Source: an uncultured Roseiflexaceae bacterium
Lineage (GTDB): Bacteria; Chloroflexota; Chloroflexia; Chloroflexales; Roseiflexaceae
DNA length: 64,000 bases
Assembly (NCBI GenBank): GCA_937988885.1
Contig: CALKHR010000019.1
Location: forward strand, 1 to 64,000
Direction of reading: 5' to 3'
In this document: one piece after another, positions 40,844 through 51,339 of the stretch
Layout: each line of letters begins with the position of its first letter
How positions within the stretch are numbered: position 1 is the stretch's first letter
The notes under the pieces: generated by a model
What the model saw: only the letters and a program-made list of their open reading frames with translations
What the model was told of the DNA's origin: nothing
Databases searched by the model: none
Position numbers and translations under genes: made by a program

Positions 40844-42811
40844 ATGTTACCAACACAAACGCCGATTTCGCAGATGTTGCTCGAAGAGCTGCGTGGCACA
40901 TCGCCACAAATCGTCGAACTGCTCGACCAACTCGCCGCCAATCCGGCGCTCGAAGTGCGTCGCACCTACTTGCGTCAGCTTGGCGCGCTGTGGTATCGCC
41001 AAGAGGGTGAGCCGGGCGTGCTGGCCGAATTGGGCTTGGCACTGGTCGAACAATATCAGTTGGACCCTGGCGTGGCGCTCGCCGAATTGTTGATGGCCTA
41101 TGGGGCCGCCCGCGAGGAGCAGCGCACACGCGAGTGGGAAGAGCACTTGATGCGCCGCATGGCCGAGCTGCGCGGCCTGCATAAAGTGATCTCGGCTGCA
41201 AACTCCACCCTCGATCTCGATACCTCGATGCGCACGGTCGTCGATACGGTGGCCGAGGTGATCGGCGTCGAGGCCTGTTCGGTCTATTTGTACGATAAAA
41301 ACACCGACGATCTGACGCTGCGGGCCACCCGTGGCTTGAACGTCGCTGCGATCGGTCAGGTGCGCCTGCCGCTCGGCGAGGGCATCACCGGTGCTGCCGC
41401 ACGCGAGGGCCGCCCGATCGCGGTGGTCGATGTCAAGACCGATACGCGCTTCCACGTGGAGCCTGGCTTGGATGAAGATCCGTTCCGTTCGATCTTGGCG
41501 GTGCCGATTGTGTTGTTCAGTGCCGAGCGCTACCACTTCGGCGCCGATAAGCTGCAGGGCGTCATCACCATTCAGAGCTACGGCCCCCGCGAGTTCACCC
41601 CCGAAGAGATCAGCTTTGTTGAGACGGTTGCGGGCGAGTTGGCCTTCTTCATCGCCAACGCCCAACTGTACCAGTACACGGGCGAGCAGCTTCACCAAAA
41701 ACTGCGCGAATTGACCACGCTCCAGCAAGTCTCCAAGAGCATCGCCGAGCAGCTCGATCTGCAGAGCGTGTTGAAGCTGATCGTGGCCAAGGCGGTGGAG
41801 TTGGCGCATGTCGATCGGGCCGATATCTTCCACTGCGAGGAGGGTGGCGAACTGAAGTTGGCCGCGACGTACGGTGGCGCGCATCGGGGCGGCGTGCTGA
41901 GCTTTATCGCCCAGGCCGTGCGCGATGCCCGACCGCTGCACGTGTTGAACGCCTACAGCGATTCGCGCTTCCCCGAGTTGCCGCAGGTCGCCGTTGAGGA
42001 GGGCTTCCACTCGCTGTTCTGTATGCCGTTGCGCGTCCAGCGCGAGCAGACGATCGGCGCGATCGTGCTGTACACCCGCGAGGCTCGGCTGTTCGACTAC
42101 GAGCAGGTGCGCTTGCTCTCGACTTTCGCCGATGAGGCAGCCATCGCGCTTGAGAACGCCCGCCTGTACGATATCAGTCAGCGCTCGTTGGCGGTGAAAT
42201 CCGCGATGCTTCAGGAGATGCACCACCGCGTGCGCAACAACCTGCAAACCATCTCGGCCCTGCTGACGATGCAGCAGCGGCGCTTGGACCCGAACGGCAA
42301 GGGCGCTGCGGCGCTGCGCGATAGTGTGGCCCGCATCCAGGCGATCGCCGCCGTGCACAATCTGCTGTGCCGCGCCGATATCGGTGTGACGACCATCGAT
42401 GCGGTGGCGCGCTTGATCGTCGAGAATGCGCAGGTGAGCTTGGTGGCGCCCGATCGCCCGATCGCCTTCAAGGTGCTTGGCGAGACGGTCGAGGTCGAGT
42501 CTCGCGAGGCGACTTCGCTGGCGATTGTGTTGAACGAGTTGGTGGTCAATGCGTTGTCGCACGGCCTCACGGTCGAGGGCGGCTCGGTGATCGTGGAGAC
42601 GTTCATTCAGGACGGCTCGATCATCGTTGAGGTGCGCGACGATGGCCCATCGCACGCGCCCGTGACGGAATCGACATCGGGCAGCGGCTTGGGTCTGCAA
42701 ATTATCCGCACGCTCGTCACCGATGATCTTGAAGGCTCGTTCGAGCTTATTCAGCAAGACGGTTGGATGTGCGCACGTGTTCGCTTCCCACAGCGGGTTG
42801 GGCGCGAATAG
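40844..42811 (+). CDS. Cytoplasmic two-GAF sensor histidine kinase (HisKA_2 family)
   Basis: 655 residues without TM segments. An N-terminal helical region (1-100) is followed by GAF 1 (about 115-275, with ACSVYLYDKNTDDLTLRAT), GAF 2 (about 295-440) and a HisKA_2 phospho-acceptor at EMHHRVRNNLQ (His460/461). An HATPase module has LNELVVNALSHG, DDGPSHAP and GSGLGLQII. The EMHHRVRNN form is the light/redox-type HisKA_2 class. A strong terminator follows at 42848. No response regulator is adjacent. Confidence 0.9.
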   Translation: MLPTQTPISQMLLEELRGTSPQIVELLDQLAANPALEVRRTYLRQLGALWYRQEGEPGVLAELGLALVEQYQLDPGVALAELLMAYGAAREEQRTREWEEHLMRRMAELRGLHKVISAANSTLDLDTSMRTVVDTVAEVIGVEACSVYLYDKNTDDLTLRATRGLNVAAIGQVRLPLGEGITGAAAREGRPIAVVDVKTDTRFHVEPGLDEDPFRSILAVPIVLFSAERYHFGADKLQGVITIQSYGPREFTPEEISFVETVAGELAFFIANAQLYQYTGEQLHQKLRELTTLQQVSKSIAEQLDLQSVLKLIVAKAVELAHVDRADIFHCEEGGELKLAATYGGAHRGGVLSFIAQAVRDARPLHVLNAYSDSRFPELPQVAVEEGFHSLFCMPLRVQREQTIGAIVLYTREARLFDYEQVRLLSTFADEAAIALENARLYDISQRSLAVKSAMLQEMHHRVRNNLQTISALLTMQQRRLDPNGKGAAALRDSVARIQAIAAVHNLLCRADIGVTTIDAVARLIVENAQVSLVAPDRPIAFKVLGETVEVESREATSLAIVLNELVVNALSHGLTVEGGSVIVETFIQDGSIIVEVRDDGPSHAPVTESTSGSGLGLQIIRTLVTDDLEGSFELIQQDGWMCARVRFPQRVGRE

Positions 42812-42847
42812 CGGGGCGTTAGGCCACCGGCCTCACATACGAAGACA

Positions 42848-42878
42848 GCGCAGATCACACGATCTGCGCCATTTTTTT
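42848..42878 (+). terminator. Rho-independent terminator after the two-GAF kinase gene
   Basis: GCGCAGATC / GATCTGCGC is a 9-bp perfect stem with ACAC loop, followed by CATTTTTTT. Confidence 0.9.
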
Positions 42879-42921
42879 ATGGTACTATACGATACTCGTG
42901 CTCACGAAAAGTAGGTGCAAT

Positions 42922-44019
42922 ATGTCAGAGCGAATAGAGAAGTTAGCGGCGGCGCTCACCGCGAATAAGCTGGCTGCCATGGCCATTGTGCCCGGCGCCA
43001 ACCTGCAATACCTGGCTGGCCTCGATATGCATCGGAGCGAGCGGCTCACCGTGGCGCTGTTCCCGGCCAACGGCCAGCCCGCAATGGTGATCCCGTCGCT
43101 GGAGCAGCCACGCGCCCAGGCGCAGGCCACCGTTCCGATCACCTTTTACCCTTGGCACGATAGCGACGGCCCATACGATGCGCTGCGCCGCTGCCTTGAG
43201 GATCTCGGGCTTCATGGGCAACGCATCGGTGTTGAGTACGCGTTGATGCGGGTGCTGGAACTGCGCGGTATGGAGCTGGTGGCCGAGATCCAGGCCGAGG
43301 ACGGCTCGCAGATTATGGCGAGCCTCCGCTCGGTGAAGGATGCAGAAGAACTTGCTGCGATGCGCGAGGCGGTGAAGATTATCGAGGAGGCGTTGCAGGT
43401 GGCGATCAGCCAGGTCCGCGTGGGTATGACCGAGCGCGAACTTGCGGCGATCTGGGAGCAGGCGATCGTCGATCGCGGCAGCAGCCCCACCTTCCCTTCG
43501 ATTGTGGCGAGCGGCCCGAACAGCGCCAACCCACATCACACGAACACAGACCGCAAGTTGCAGGCTGGCGACCTGATCGTGATGGACGGTGGCGCGTTCT
43601 ACAACGGCTACCAATCCGACATCACCCGCACGATCGCGTTGGGCGAGCCGAGCGCCGAGGCGCGCCGGATCTACGAGTTGGTGAAGGCCGCCAACGCGGC
43701 TGGGCGCGCTGCGAGCCGTCCGGGCGCTACAGGTGCCGAGATCGACCGCGCCGCTCGCGCCGAGATCGAGGCTGGCGGCTACGGCCCGCAGTTCTTGCAC
43801 CGCACGGGCCACGGCCTGGGCATCGAGGGCCATGAGGCGCCCTACATCGTTTCGACCAATCACGAGCCACTGCCCGTCGGCGCGACGTTCACGATTGAGC
43901 CGGGCATCTACGTGGCGGGCGTGGGCGGCGTGCGCATCGAGGACGATGTGGTGATCACTGCCGATGGCAGCGAGAGCCTGACGACCTTCGAGCGCGAACT
44001 GATCGTTGTGCCTGCCTAG
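42922..44019 (+). CDS. M24-family Xaa-Pro aminopeptidase/dipeptidase
   Basis: 365 residues. An N-terminal creatinase-like domain precedes the pita-bread metallopeptidase fold. Dinuclear metal ligands are visible in MDGGAFYNGYQSDITRT (two Asp), RTGHGLGIEGHE (His), FTIEPGIY (Glu) and RIEDDV (Glu). ATG at 42922 is taken since AGGTG precedes it; an in-frame start at 42898 lies inside the promoter-like TATACGATACT region. Cytosolic removal of N-terminal residues before proline is the expected role. Confidence 0.9.
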   Translation: MSERIEKLAAALTANKLAAMAIVPGANLQYLAGLDMHRSERLTVALFPANGQPAMVIPSLEQPRAQAQATVPITFYPWHDSDGPYDALRRCLEDLGLHGQRIGVEYALMRVLELRGMELVAEIQAEDGSQIMASLRSVKDAEELAAMREAVKIIEEALQVAISQVRVGMTERELAAIWEQAIVDRGSSPTFPSIVASGPNSANPHHTNTDRKLQAGDLIVMDGGAFYNGYQSDITRTIALGEPSAEARRIYELVKAANAAGRAASRPGATGAEIDRAARAEIEAGGYGPQFLHRTGHGLGIEGHEAPYIVSTNHEPLPVGATFTIEPGIYVAGVGGVRIEDDVVITADGSESLTTFERELIVVPA

Positions 44020-44027
44020 CGTGATAC

Positions 44028-44056
44028 GCGGCTGCCCGTTGTGCTGTGGCAGCCGC
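44028..44056 (+). other. Intergenic hairpin between the M24 gene and scpB
   Basis: GCGGCTGCC (44028-44036) pairs perfectly with GGCAGCCGC (44048-44056). No U-tract follows. It would bury the GTG at 44046, which argues for scpB starting at 44073. Confidence 0.5.
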
Positions 44057-44072
44057 ATCCAAACATCGTGTT

Positions 44073-44630
44073 ATGCAACAGAAACCGCTGATCGATCTTC
44101 CTCCCGTGCCGAAGCCCACGACGGTGCAGTTGATCGAGAGTCTGCTGTTTATTGCTGGTGAGCCGCTGACGGTCACGCAGTTGGCGCACACCCTGGAGCT
44201 CTCCGCCGATGCGGTGGAGGCCGCGCTCGACGAATTGGCGACAGCGTGTTTGCAGCGCGGTATCCGCCTGCAGCGTTCGGGCGATAGTGTGCAGTTTGTC
44301 TCGGCTCCCGAGGCCGCGCCGATCATCGAGCGTTTCTTGGGCATCGGCCCGCAGCCGCGCCCCTCGGCGGCGGCGCTCGAGACCTTGGCGATCATCGCCT
44401 ACCGCCAGCCCATCACCAAAGCGCAGATCGAGGCCATCCGTGGGGTGGACAGCAGCGGTGTGGTGCGGGCGCTGTTGGCCCGTGACCTGATCATGGAGGC
44501 TGGGCGACTCGAGACGCTGGGCCGTCCGATTCTCTACGCGACGACGCCCGAGTTCCTGCGGCAGTTCGGGCTGACGAGCTTGAGCGAACTGCCGGAGATC
44601 GAACTGCCGGAGGCCGCCCCGCCGAGTTGA
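44073..44630 (+). CDS. scpB: Segregation and condensation protein B (ScpB)
   Basis: 185 residues, two winged-helix domains: LIESLLFIAGEPLTVTQLA at the N-terminus, then ALETLAIIAYRQPITKAQIEAIRGVDSSGVVRALL and GRPILYATTPEFLRQFGL, the standard ScpB signatures. It is the kleisin-associated subunit of the SMC condensin complex. The ATG at 44073 is preferred over a GTG at 44046 that falls in a hairpin. Position just upstream of the DnaA-box cluster and dnaA is notable because condensin loads near the origin. scpA and smc are not adjacent. Confidence 0.92.
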   Translation: MQQKPLIDLPPVPKPTTVQLIESLLFIAGEPLTVTQLAHTLELSADAVEAALDELATACLQRGIRLQRSGDSVQFVSAPEAAPIIERFLGIGPQPRPSAAALETLAIIAYRQPITKAQIEAIRGVDSSGVVRALLARDLIMEAGRLETLGRPILYATTPEFLRQFGLTSLSELPEIELPEAAPPS

Positions 44631-44721
44631 CCCGCACGAATCGCGGTGGATCAGGCACTGTAGGGCGACTGCTAGCGTTTGTGGGAGTTTCTCACGACGA
44701 TCTATTCTATGGTGTGTAAGG

Positions 44722-44882
44722 TTGTTCACAGACCGCCAAATTTATCCACAAAGGCTCACTCCTATCCACATCTGTGTGGATAACGTTTGACAGAATCACG
44801 ATGTAGTGAATGACTGATTAGGAAGGGGAATCTGACGGACGACAAAAGCTGCTCCTCGAAGTTATCCACATGCTGTGGATAT
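44722..44882. other. DnaA-box cluster, candidate oriC
   Basis: Perfect TTATCCACA boxes occur at 44742-44750 (+), 44775-44783 (-, TGTGGATAA) and 44862-44870 (+). One-mismatch boxes occur at 44762-44770 (CTATCCACA) and 44874-44882 (- strand ATATCCACA), and a two-mismatch site at 44722-44730. The cluster lies 280-440 nt upstream of the dnaA start. The boxes are partly arranged as inverted pairs. AT-rich stretches at 44981-45080 could be the unwinding element. Confidence 0.8.
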
Positions 44883-45058
44883 GTGGCTCGACATATTGGA
44901 GTGATTCGGGCCTAGATCCCGCAAGCGCTATCGGTATACGAGACCTAAGGAGTATAAGCAATCGTAATAGAAATGCCTCGTGTTTCCGCTTGATAAGTGA
45001 GAGCGCATGAGGTATGATCTCGATCAATATGCGGTTGATGCAATTCTTCTCAAAACCC

Positions 45059-45074
45059 TTGTACTTAAGTACAA
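45059..45074. promoter_or_regulatory. 16-bp perfect palindrome upstream of dnaA
   Basis: TTGTACTTAAGTACAA is fully self-complementary and centred about 93 nt upstream of the dnaA GTG. It fits an operator for a dimeric regulator in the dnaA leader or promoter; the binding protein is unknown. Confidence 0.5.
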
Positions 45075-45159
45075 ACGTTCGCTCTAGTATTGATGCATGG
45101 GCATGTGTCGAGGGGGACGCAGACCCTTTAGCTTGTTGGTGCAAATGATGGAGGTTGCT

Positions 45160-46602
<1,443 letters not shown>

Positions 46603-46644
46603 CCCTTTGGGGTGTGCAACGCACTTGTTGTAGTGTGTGATGAT

Positions 46645-46676
46645 GGGGGTGGCGATGCCGCCCCCGTTTGTGTGTC
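46645..46676 (+). terminator. Probable terminator of dnaA
   Basis: GGGGGTGGC (46645-46653) pairs with GCCGCCCCC (46657-46665), allowing one G-T pair, with loop GAT, followed by the T-rich GTTTGTGTGTCT. Confidence 0.6.
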
Positions 46677-46806
46677 TGGCGTTATGATTTTTGACGTGCT
46701 CACAACCTCCTGATGCTTTCAGAAATGCTCTTATACCAAACCCGGTTGGACAGTATCAGTAACAAACTCGTTTTAGCCTGCGGCAGCAAGGTATTTGACG
46801 TTTTTT

Positions 46807-46847
46807 GTGGTGTCGAGGCGCTGCGCATAGCAGCGCCTCGACACCAC
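46807..46847. repeat. Hairpin repeat, copy A (18-bp stem)
   Basis: GTGGTGTCGAGGCGCTGC (46807-46824) is perfectly inverted at 46830-46847 around GCATA. A T6 tract precedes it on the plus strand. Its core GAGGCGCTGC ... GCAGCGCCTC recurs at 59273-59297. The region 46677-46930 otherwise holds no gene. Confidence 0.7.
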
Positions 46848-46930
46848 CTTCCCTGAAGTGGTATTAGCAACACACATCAGCCAAACTTGGTATACTCAAC
46901 CGCAAACCGTTCAGCACAAAGGAGATCACC

Positions 46931-47638
46931 ATGCTTCTCAATGGGAAAGTAGCGCTGGTCACTGGCGGCACGGGCGGGCTTGGCACGGCGGTGGTGGCAA
47001 CGCTGGCCGAGGCGGGCGCGCTTGTCGATGTGCCGTTCCGAGATGCCGAATCGTTCGAGCGGCTGCGCCAGGAGTTGGCCACACCCGAACGCATCAGCGG
47101 CGCTGCGCTGGAGCTCACCGACGAAGCCGCTGTCAACGCCTATGTCGAGGCGCTGGCCGCCCAACACGGCAAGATCGACATTTTGGTGAATGTCGCTGGC
47201 GCGTTCGCTGGCGGAAAGCCCGTCCACGAGACGCCCTGGTCGGTCTGGCAGCAGCAGCTCGATATCAACCTCAAGACCGCTGTGCTCGTCTCGCAGGCGA
47301 CCGTGCCGTACATGCTCGCCCACGGCGGCTCGATCATCAACGTCAGTTCGCGCACCGCCACGCAATCTGCCGCTAAACTGGCCGCCTACGCTGCCTCCAA
47401 GCGGGCCGTGCTGCAACTCACCGAGGCGATGGCCGCCGAACTGCGCGAGTTTGATATCACCGTCAACGCCGTGCTGCCCAGCGTGATCGACACGCCCACC
47501 AACCGTCAGGGCAGGCCCAACGCCGACTATAGCCACTGGGTAAAGCCGCAGGATATCGCCAAAGTGATCCTGTTCCTGGCTGGTCCCGATGCGCGCATCA
47601 TCAGCGGCGCGAGCATCCCGGTATACGGGCGGGCCTAG
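46931..47638 (+). CDS. Short-chain dehydrogenase/reductase
   Basis: 235-residue SDR with TGGTGGLG cofactor loop, LVNVAGAF (NAG-type), catalytic NVSSRTA and YAASKRA. ATG at 46931 follows AAAGGAG with 8-nt spacing. FRDAESF after the second strand does not show the simple NADP Arg pattern, so the cofactor is unclear. Stands alone; the substrate is not predictable. Confidence 0.85.
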   Translation: MLLNGKVALVTGGTGGLGTAVVATLAEAGALVDVPFRDAESFERLRQELATPERISGAALELTDEAAVNAYVEALAAQHGKIDILVNVAGAFAGGKPVHETPWSVWQQQLDINLKTAVLVSQATVPYMLAHGGSIINVSSRTATQSAAKLAAYAASKRAVLQLTEAMAAELREFDITVNAVLPSVIDTPTNRQGRPNADYSHWVKPQDIAKVILFLAGPDARIISGASIPVYGRA

Positions 47639-47646
47639 CGCCTTCC

Positions 47647-47675
47647 TTGAAAGCGTTTTTTGAGGATGCTACAAT
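47647..47675 (+). promoter_or_regulatory. Sigma-70 promoter upstream of the F420-type reductase gene
   Basis: TTGAAA (47647-47652), 17-bp spacer, TACAAT (47670-47675). It implies a leader of about 145 nt before the ATG at 47828. Confidence 0.65.
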
Positions 47676-47827
47676 AGTTTGAGACTGCCTACGCTCCATC
47701 ATTCAGTTTTTCGATCATTGTTGTGTGATCTTCCCAAGGCGACAAGTGATTGCATAGTTGCAGTACAATGCGCCGAGCAGTGCGTGTGCCGCTGCTTGAG
47801 TTCTCTGTTAGTACGAGAAGGAATCTC

Positions 47828-48316
47828 ATGGCTGATACGTCTCCCCCTGCTCCGCCCCGTGGTTTGATGCGCTGGCTGATGCGCGCGCCGGTTGGGCTGT
47901 TCCGTCTACGGCTCGGCTGGCTGATGAGCGAGCGATTCTTGATGCTGACACACATCGGGCGCAAGAGCGGCTTGCCGCGCCACACGGTGCTCGAAGCGAT
48001 CTTCCACGACCCCGATCGCGATCTGTACCTGGTGGCTTCGGGATGGGGTGAGCAGGCCGATTGGGTGAAGAATATCACGGCGAATCCACACGCCCTGCTC
48101 AGTGTTGGCAAGCGCCGACTCGAAGTCACCGCCATTCGGCTCGATGTTGAGGAGACCGTGCGGGCGCTCTACGCCTTCGCCACGCAGCAGCCCGAAGCCT
48201 TCAAGGAATTGCTACGCCGTTCGGGCGTGTCGAGCACCGAACACGTGGCCGCCGATTGTGAACTGCTCGCTAAAAAGATGCCGTTTGTCCTGATCGAGCC
48301 GTACCCTGTTAAATAG
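47828..48316 (+). CDS. Nitroreductase-family deazaflavin (F420)-dependent oxidoreductase
   Basis: 162 residues of the split-barrel DDN/DUF385 family: LTHIGRKSGLPRHTVLEA and LYLVASGWGEQADWVKNI are characteristic, with basic residues placed to bind the F420 phosphate tail. ATG at 47828 follows AAGGAA; upstream in-frame codons lack an SD. Members reduce or bind quinones, fatty acids or xenobiotics. An F420 biosynthesis gene is not in the window. Confidence 0.8.
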   Translation: MADTSPPAPPRGLMRWLMRAPVGLFRLRLGWLMSERFLMLTHIGRKSGLPRHTVLEAIFHDPDRDLYLVASGWGEQADWVKNITANPHALLSVGKRRLEVTAIRLDVEETVRALYAFATQQPEAFKELLRRSGVSSTEHVAADCELLAKKMPFVLIEPYPVK

Positions 48317-48378
48317 CCACCGCATCAATGTTCTCGCATAGCCTGCCGTTGTGTGTGGCGAGACGAAAGGATGGTTAC

Positions 48379-48888
48379 GTGGAAACGTTGGAGGCTATTC
48401 GCACCAAACGGGCGACTCGCGTATTCAGCGACGCGCCGCTGCCCGAGCAGGCTATCGAGGCGATATTGAATGCTGGTCGGCGGGCGCACTCCGGCGCGAA
48501 TTTGCAGCCCTGGCACTTCATCGCCGTGCGCAACCGCGAGACGCTGCAGGCGCTGTCGAAGTGCGGCGATTACGCTGGGCATCTGGCAGGTGCGGCGCTC
48601 GGTGTAGTGGTCGCCTCTCCCTCCGATCCAAATGGCTGGAATATGTTCGATATTGGGCAGGCGGCTGCGCTGATGCAGTTGGCCGCCCACGATCTTCGCA
48701 TTGGTTCCTGTATTGCTGGGATCTTCAATCCCGACGCCGCCCGCGAGATTTTGGGCGTTGGCTCCGACCTCGATCTACAGGTCGTGATCTCCTTCGGCTA
48801 CCCGCTCGATGCCGAAAGCCTCACTCGACAACCCAAGGCCGGGGGTCGTCGCCCGCTGCACGAAGTCGTGCATTGGGAGCATTGGTGA
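48379..48888 (+). CDS. Nitroreductase-family FMN oxidoreductase
   Basis: 169 residues. The N-terminal TLEAIRTKRATRVFSDAPLP and GRRAHSGANLQPWHFIAV bind FMN phosphate, and DIGQAAALMQLAAHDL is the family helix. GTG at 48379 follows AAAGGA with 8-nt spacing; a longer frame starts at 48328 without an SD. It lies 62 nt after the F420-type reductase gene and may share its promoter. Substrate unknown. Confidence 0.85.
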   Translation: METLEAIRTKRATRVFSDAPLPEQAIEAILNAGRRAHSGANLQPWHFIAVRNRETLQALSKCGDYAGHLAGAALGVVVASPSDPNGWNMFDIGQAAALMQLAAHDLRIGSCIAGIFNPDAAREILGVGSDLDLQVVISFGYPLDAESLTRQPKAGGRRPLHEVVHWEHW

Positions 48889-49027
48889 CCTTGTACGTGC
48901 ATTGTTGGCCTTCGTTGTGCTGCCGTCTAGTAACCTCCTTTTTGTTGCACTCGTCAATATATTGGGTAACGCTACGATGATCTGATCGAGCACATGTTGG
49001 AACAACAGACCCACCAAGGAGCATGAA

Positions 49028-49531
49028 ATGCAGAAACAGCAGGTATTGGCACAACTCAACGACACCTACGAACAATGGAACAAACTGTTAAGCAATCTCG
49101 CCCCCAAACATGCCAGTGTTGTGCTAGAAGGCTCCAACTGGTCGATCAAGGATGAAGTGGCCCATTTGCTCGCCTGGCTGAAGATCTCGATCGAGCGCTT
49201 GGAAGCCGCTCAGGAAGGTCGCGATCCTCAATTCCCCGCTTGGCGCAGCGATCCCACCGATACTGGCGAGCCTCCCACTATCGATCAAATCAACGAACGA
49301 ATCTACGCCATCTACCGCGATACGCCGTGGCCCGAGGTATACCAGACGTGGCAAGAGGACTTTCGGAAATTCGTGGCGCTGGCCGAGGCGCTGCCCGAGG
49401 AGGCGCTGCTCGAAGTGAACCGTTACGCTTGGTTGAAGGATCACGCGTTGATCGAAGTATTGGAGGGGACCTACAAACATCATCAGGATGATCATCTAAC
49501 GCCGTTACTGACGCGCTTAGAGACGTTGTAG
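49028..49531 (+). CDS. DinB/ClbS-like four-helix bundle protein
   Basis: 167 residues, helical, with QVLAQLNDTYEQWNKLLSNL, the WSIKDEVAHLLAWL helix and a C-terminal GTYKHHQDDHLTPLL that supplies metal-binding-type histidines of DinB-fold proteins. WSIKDEVAHLLAW is close to the ClbS/DfsB subgroup, one member of which protects against colibactin. ATG at 49028 follows AAGGAG. It lies 8 nt before the histidine phosphatase gene; co-transcription is likely. Confidence 0.75.
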   Translation: MQKQQVLAQLNDTYEQWNKLLSNLAPKHASVVLEGSNWSIKDEVAHLLAWLKISIERLEAAQEGRDPQFPAWRSDPTDTGEPPTIDQINERIYAIYRDTPWPEVYQTWQEDFRKFVALAEALPEEALLEVNRYAWLKDHALIEVLEGTYKHHQDDHLTPLLTRLETL

Positions 49532-49539
49532 GACTTTGA

Positions 49540-50097
49540 ATGACACGATTTTTGTTGATTCGGCACGCTCAGGCGAGCGGCCAATCGGCGGACGCGTCAC
49601 TGACACCACAAGGCCAAGTGCAAGCGCTGCACTTGGCCGATCAGTTGGCTGCGTGGCCGATCACACACATCGTCGCGAGTCCCTACGTGCGGGCGGTCGC
49701 GACGATCGAGCCGCTGGCCCAGCGTTTGGGTTTGCCAATCCGCACCGATTCGCGCTTGGTGGAGCGGGTGCTGAGTGACGCCCCGCTCGACGATTGGCAA
49801 GCCGCACTGCGCGAGACGTTCATCGATCTTGATCGGCGGTACGCGGGTGGCGAGACCAGCCGCGAGGCGATGCAGCGAGCCGTCGCGGTGCTGCGCGAAT
49901 GCGCCGCGCAAGCCGCCCCGCTGACGGCGATCGTCACGCACGGCAATCTGCTGTCCTTACTGCTGCGCTACTTCGATCCACAGGTCGATTTCGCCACTTG
50001 GCAACAGTTGCGCAACCCCGATGTGTTTCTGCTCGAACTCGCCCCGGAGCGGGCGGACGGTGAACTGGTGGCGTCTCAACTGTATCGGATCGATTAG
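49540..50097 (+). CDS. Histidine phosphatase superfamily protein (phosphoglycerate mutase-like)
   Basis: 185 residues. The RHG-type motif is LIRHAQ (Arg8-His9), with SPYVRAVATIEPLA supplying the second Arg, VERVLSD the acid residue and VTHGNLL the second catalytic His. It would be a small broad-specificity phosphatase; the substrate is not indicated by context. Confidence 0.85.
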   Translation: MTRFLLIRHAQASGQSADASLTPQGQVQALHLADQLAAWPITHIVASPYVRAVATIEPLAQRLGLPIRTDSRLVERVLSDAPLDDWQAALRETFIDLDRRYAGGETSREAMQRAVAVLRECAAQAAPLTAIVTHGNLLSLLLRYFDPQVDFATWQQLRNPDVFLLELAPERADGELVASQLYRID

Positions 50098-50227
50098 CAG
50101 TGTGTGGTTGTGTTTAGAGCATTGGGATCTCGAACCGCATCGTCAACCTCGTTCTTGCCCTCTTCTTCTGTGTAGCGATGTAAAGTAGGCTCATCTCATA
50201 CGACGAATCACAAACATAAGGTGGTGT

Positions 50228-50926
50228 ATGAATCAGCAGAGCGGTGGTATTGGCGTGAGCAAATCGATCATGCCAACAGTTCGCTCCACGAAGACATCCG
50301 ATGGGGTGCGCGTAGAAGCGCGACAGGACGTTCAAGATTCACCAGTCTTTCTCTACTCCTTCGGAACCTTCTTAACCATCAGTTCGCTTGTGTTCGGCGG
50401 ATTATTCTTCTACTTGTTTGGACCGGCTTGGTACACGTTCATCTGGGTGATCGCGGCGCTGATCGGCTTGATGCTCATCCGCTCGGGCAACGAGGCCACC
50501 AAACTCGCTAAAACCTACGGTCCACCCGCCCTGTACATCATCGAGACGCAACTGCCGCTGCGGCTGAGCCAGCGCTTCCGGGTGCGCTACCAACAGCCCG
50601 TCATGCGCGATGTGCGGCTGATCTCGATCAGTGCGACCCTGCTGTGCCAGGAATGGGTGCATTCGGTGCGGGGGCGCGGCCAAGGCCGGACGATCGAGAC
50701 CTCGGTTGTGTGGAAGGGCCAGTTGCCGACGCAGACCGTCATCCCAATCGTCAACAACGAATTGAGCGTGGAGTGGGATGCCGAAGTGCCGCTCTCGCAG
50801 CCGGCCTCGTTCGTCGCCGAACACAACAAGGTGGAGTGGTATCTGCGCGTGGTGCTGCAAGCCGAGTCGATGCCCGTCAGTAATGTGGTGTTTCCGTTAA
50901 TAGTGCGCCCCGAGGTGATGCAATGA
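50228..50926 (+). CDS. Module protein A1: two-TM protein of unknown function
   Basis: 232 residues. A cytoplasmic N-terminus, two adjacent TM helices (about 40-85) and a C-terminal beta-rich domain with CQEWVHSVRG, VVWKGQLP and VEWDAEVPL. It is homologous to the products at 51332, 52608 and 53414, sharing PLRL/PLSLGQ, CQEWVR and PEVMQ/PEVIR ends. ATG at 50228 after AAGGTGG. It overlaps B1 by 4 nt (ATGA). No family recognised. Confidence 0.75.
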   Translation: MNQQSGGIGVSKSIMPTVRSTKTSDGVRVEARQDVQDSPVFLYSFGTFLTISSLVFGGLFFYLFGPAWYTFIWVIAALIGLMLIRSGNEATKLAKTYGPPALYIIETQLPLRLSQRFRVRYQQPVMRDVRLISISATLLCQEWVHSVRGRGQGRTIETSVVWKGQLPTQTVIPIVNNELSVEWDAEVPLSQPASFVAEHNKVEWYLRVVLQAESMPVSNVVFPLIVRPEVMQ

Positions 50927-51339
50927 TCGAGATCCATCTTCAGCATCAGGGTGCGTTCGAGGTGGGTCAGCAGGTGAAGGGCACGCTGATCTGGACGCCC
51001 GACAGCGATACCTTGCCCCGCAGCATCCTCGTCTCGTTGGGGTGGCGCACCGAGGGGCGCGGTTTTGTGGATCGCCAGCGCGTCGCTTCGATGTCTCCCA
51101 CCGTGAATCGGGTTGTCGCCGGGCGCCCCACGATGATCCCGTTCGCCGTGGAGTTGCCGCTGGAAGGGCCGATGAGCTACGTCGGCTCGCTGATGCGGAT
51201 TATCTGGGAACTGACGGTCGATATCGAGAAGCCTTGGGCTATTGATGAGCACCTGACGATAGGGCTGATTGTGGTGCCGCGCGGTTTGGTGGAGCGCACT
51301 GCTGCGGCGAGTCGTGAGGGATTGGTGATCGATGAGTGA
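50923..51339 (+). CDS. Module protein B1: small beta protein, arrestin-like pattern
   Basis: 138 residues, no TM. It begins IEIHLQHQGAFEVGQQVKG with TLIWTPDSD; the F..G..V.G.I.W pattern recalls arrestin-fold domains. Paralogues are at 52075 and 54094 (shared TEGRG, IPFA, YVGS/YSGM, IIWE, PWAIDE). It always directly follows an A-type gene with overlapping start and stop, suggesting a stoichiometric partner. Function unknown. Confidence 0.7.
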   Translation: MIEIHLQHQGAFEVGQQVKGTLIWTPDSDTLPRSILVSLGWRTEGRGFVDRQRVASMSPTVNRVVAGRPTMIPFAVELPLEGPMSYVGSLMRIIWELTVDIEKPWAIDEHLTIGLIVVPRGLVERTAAASREGLVIDE

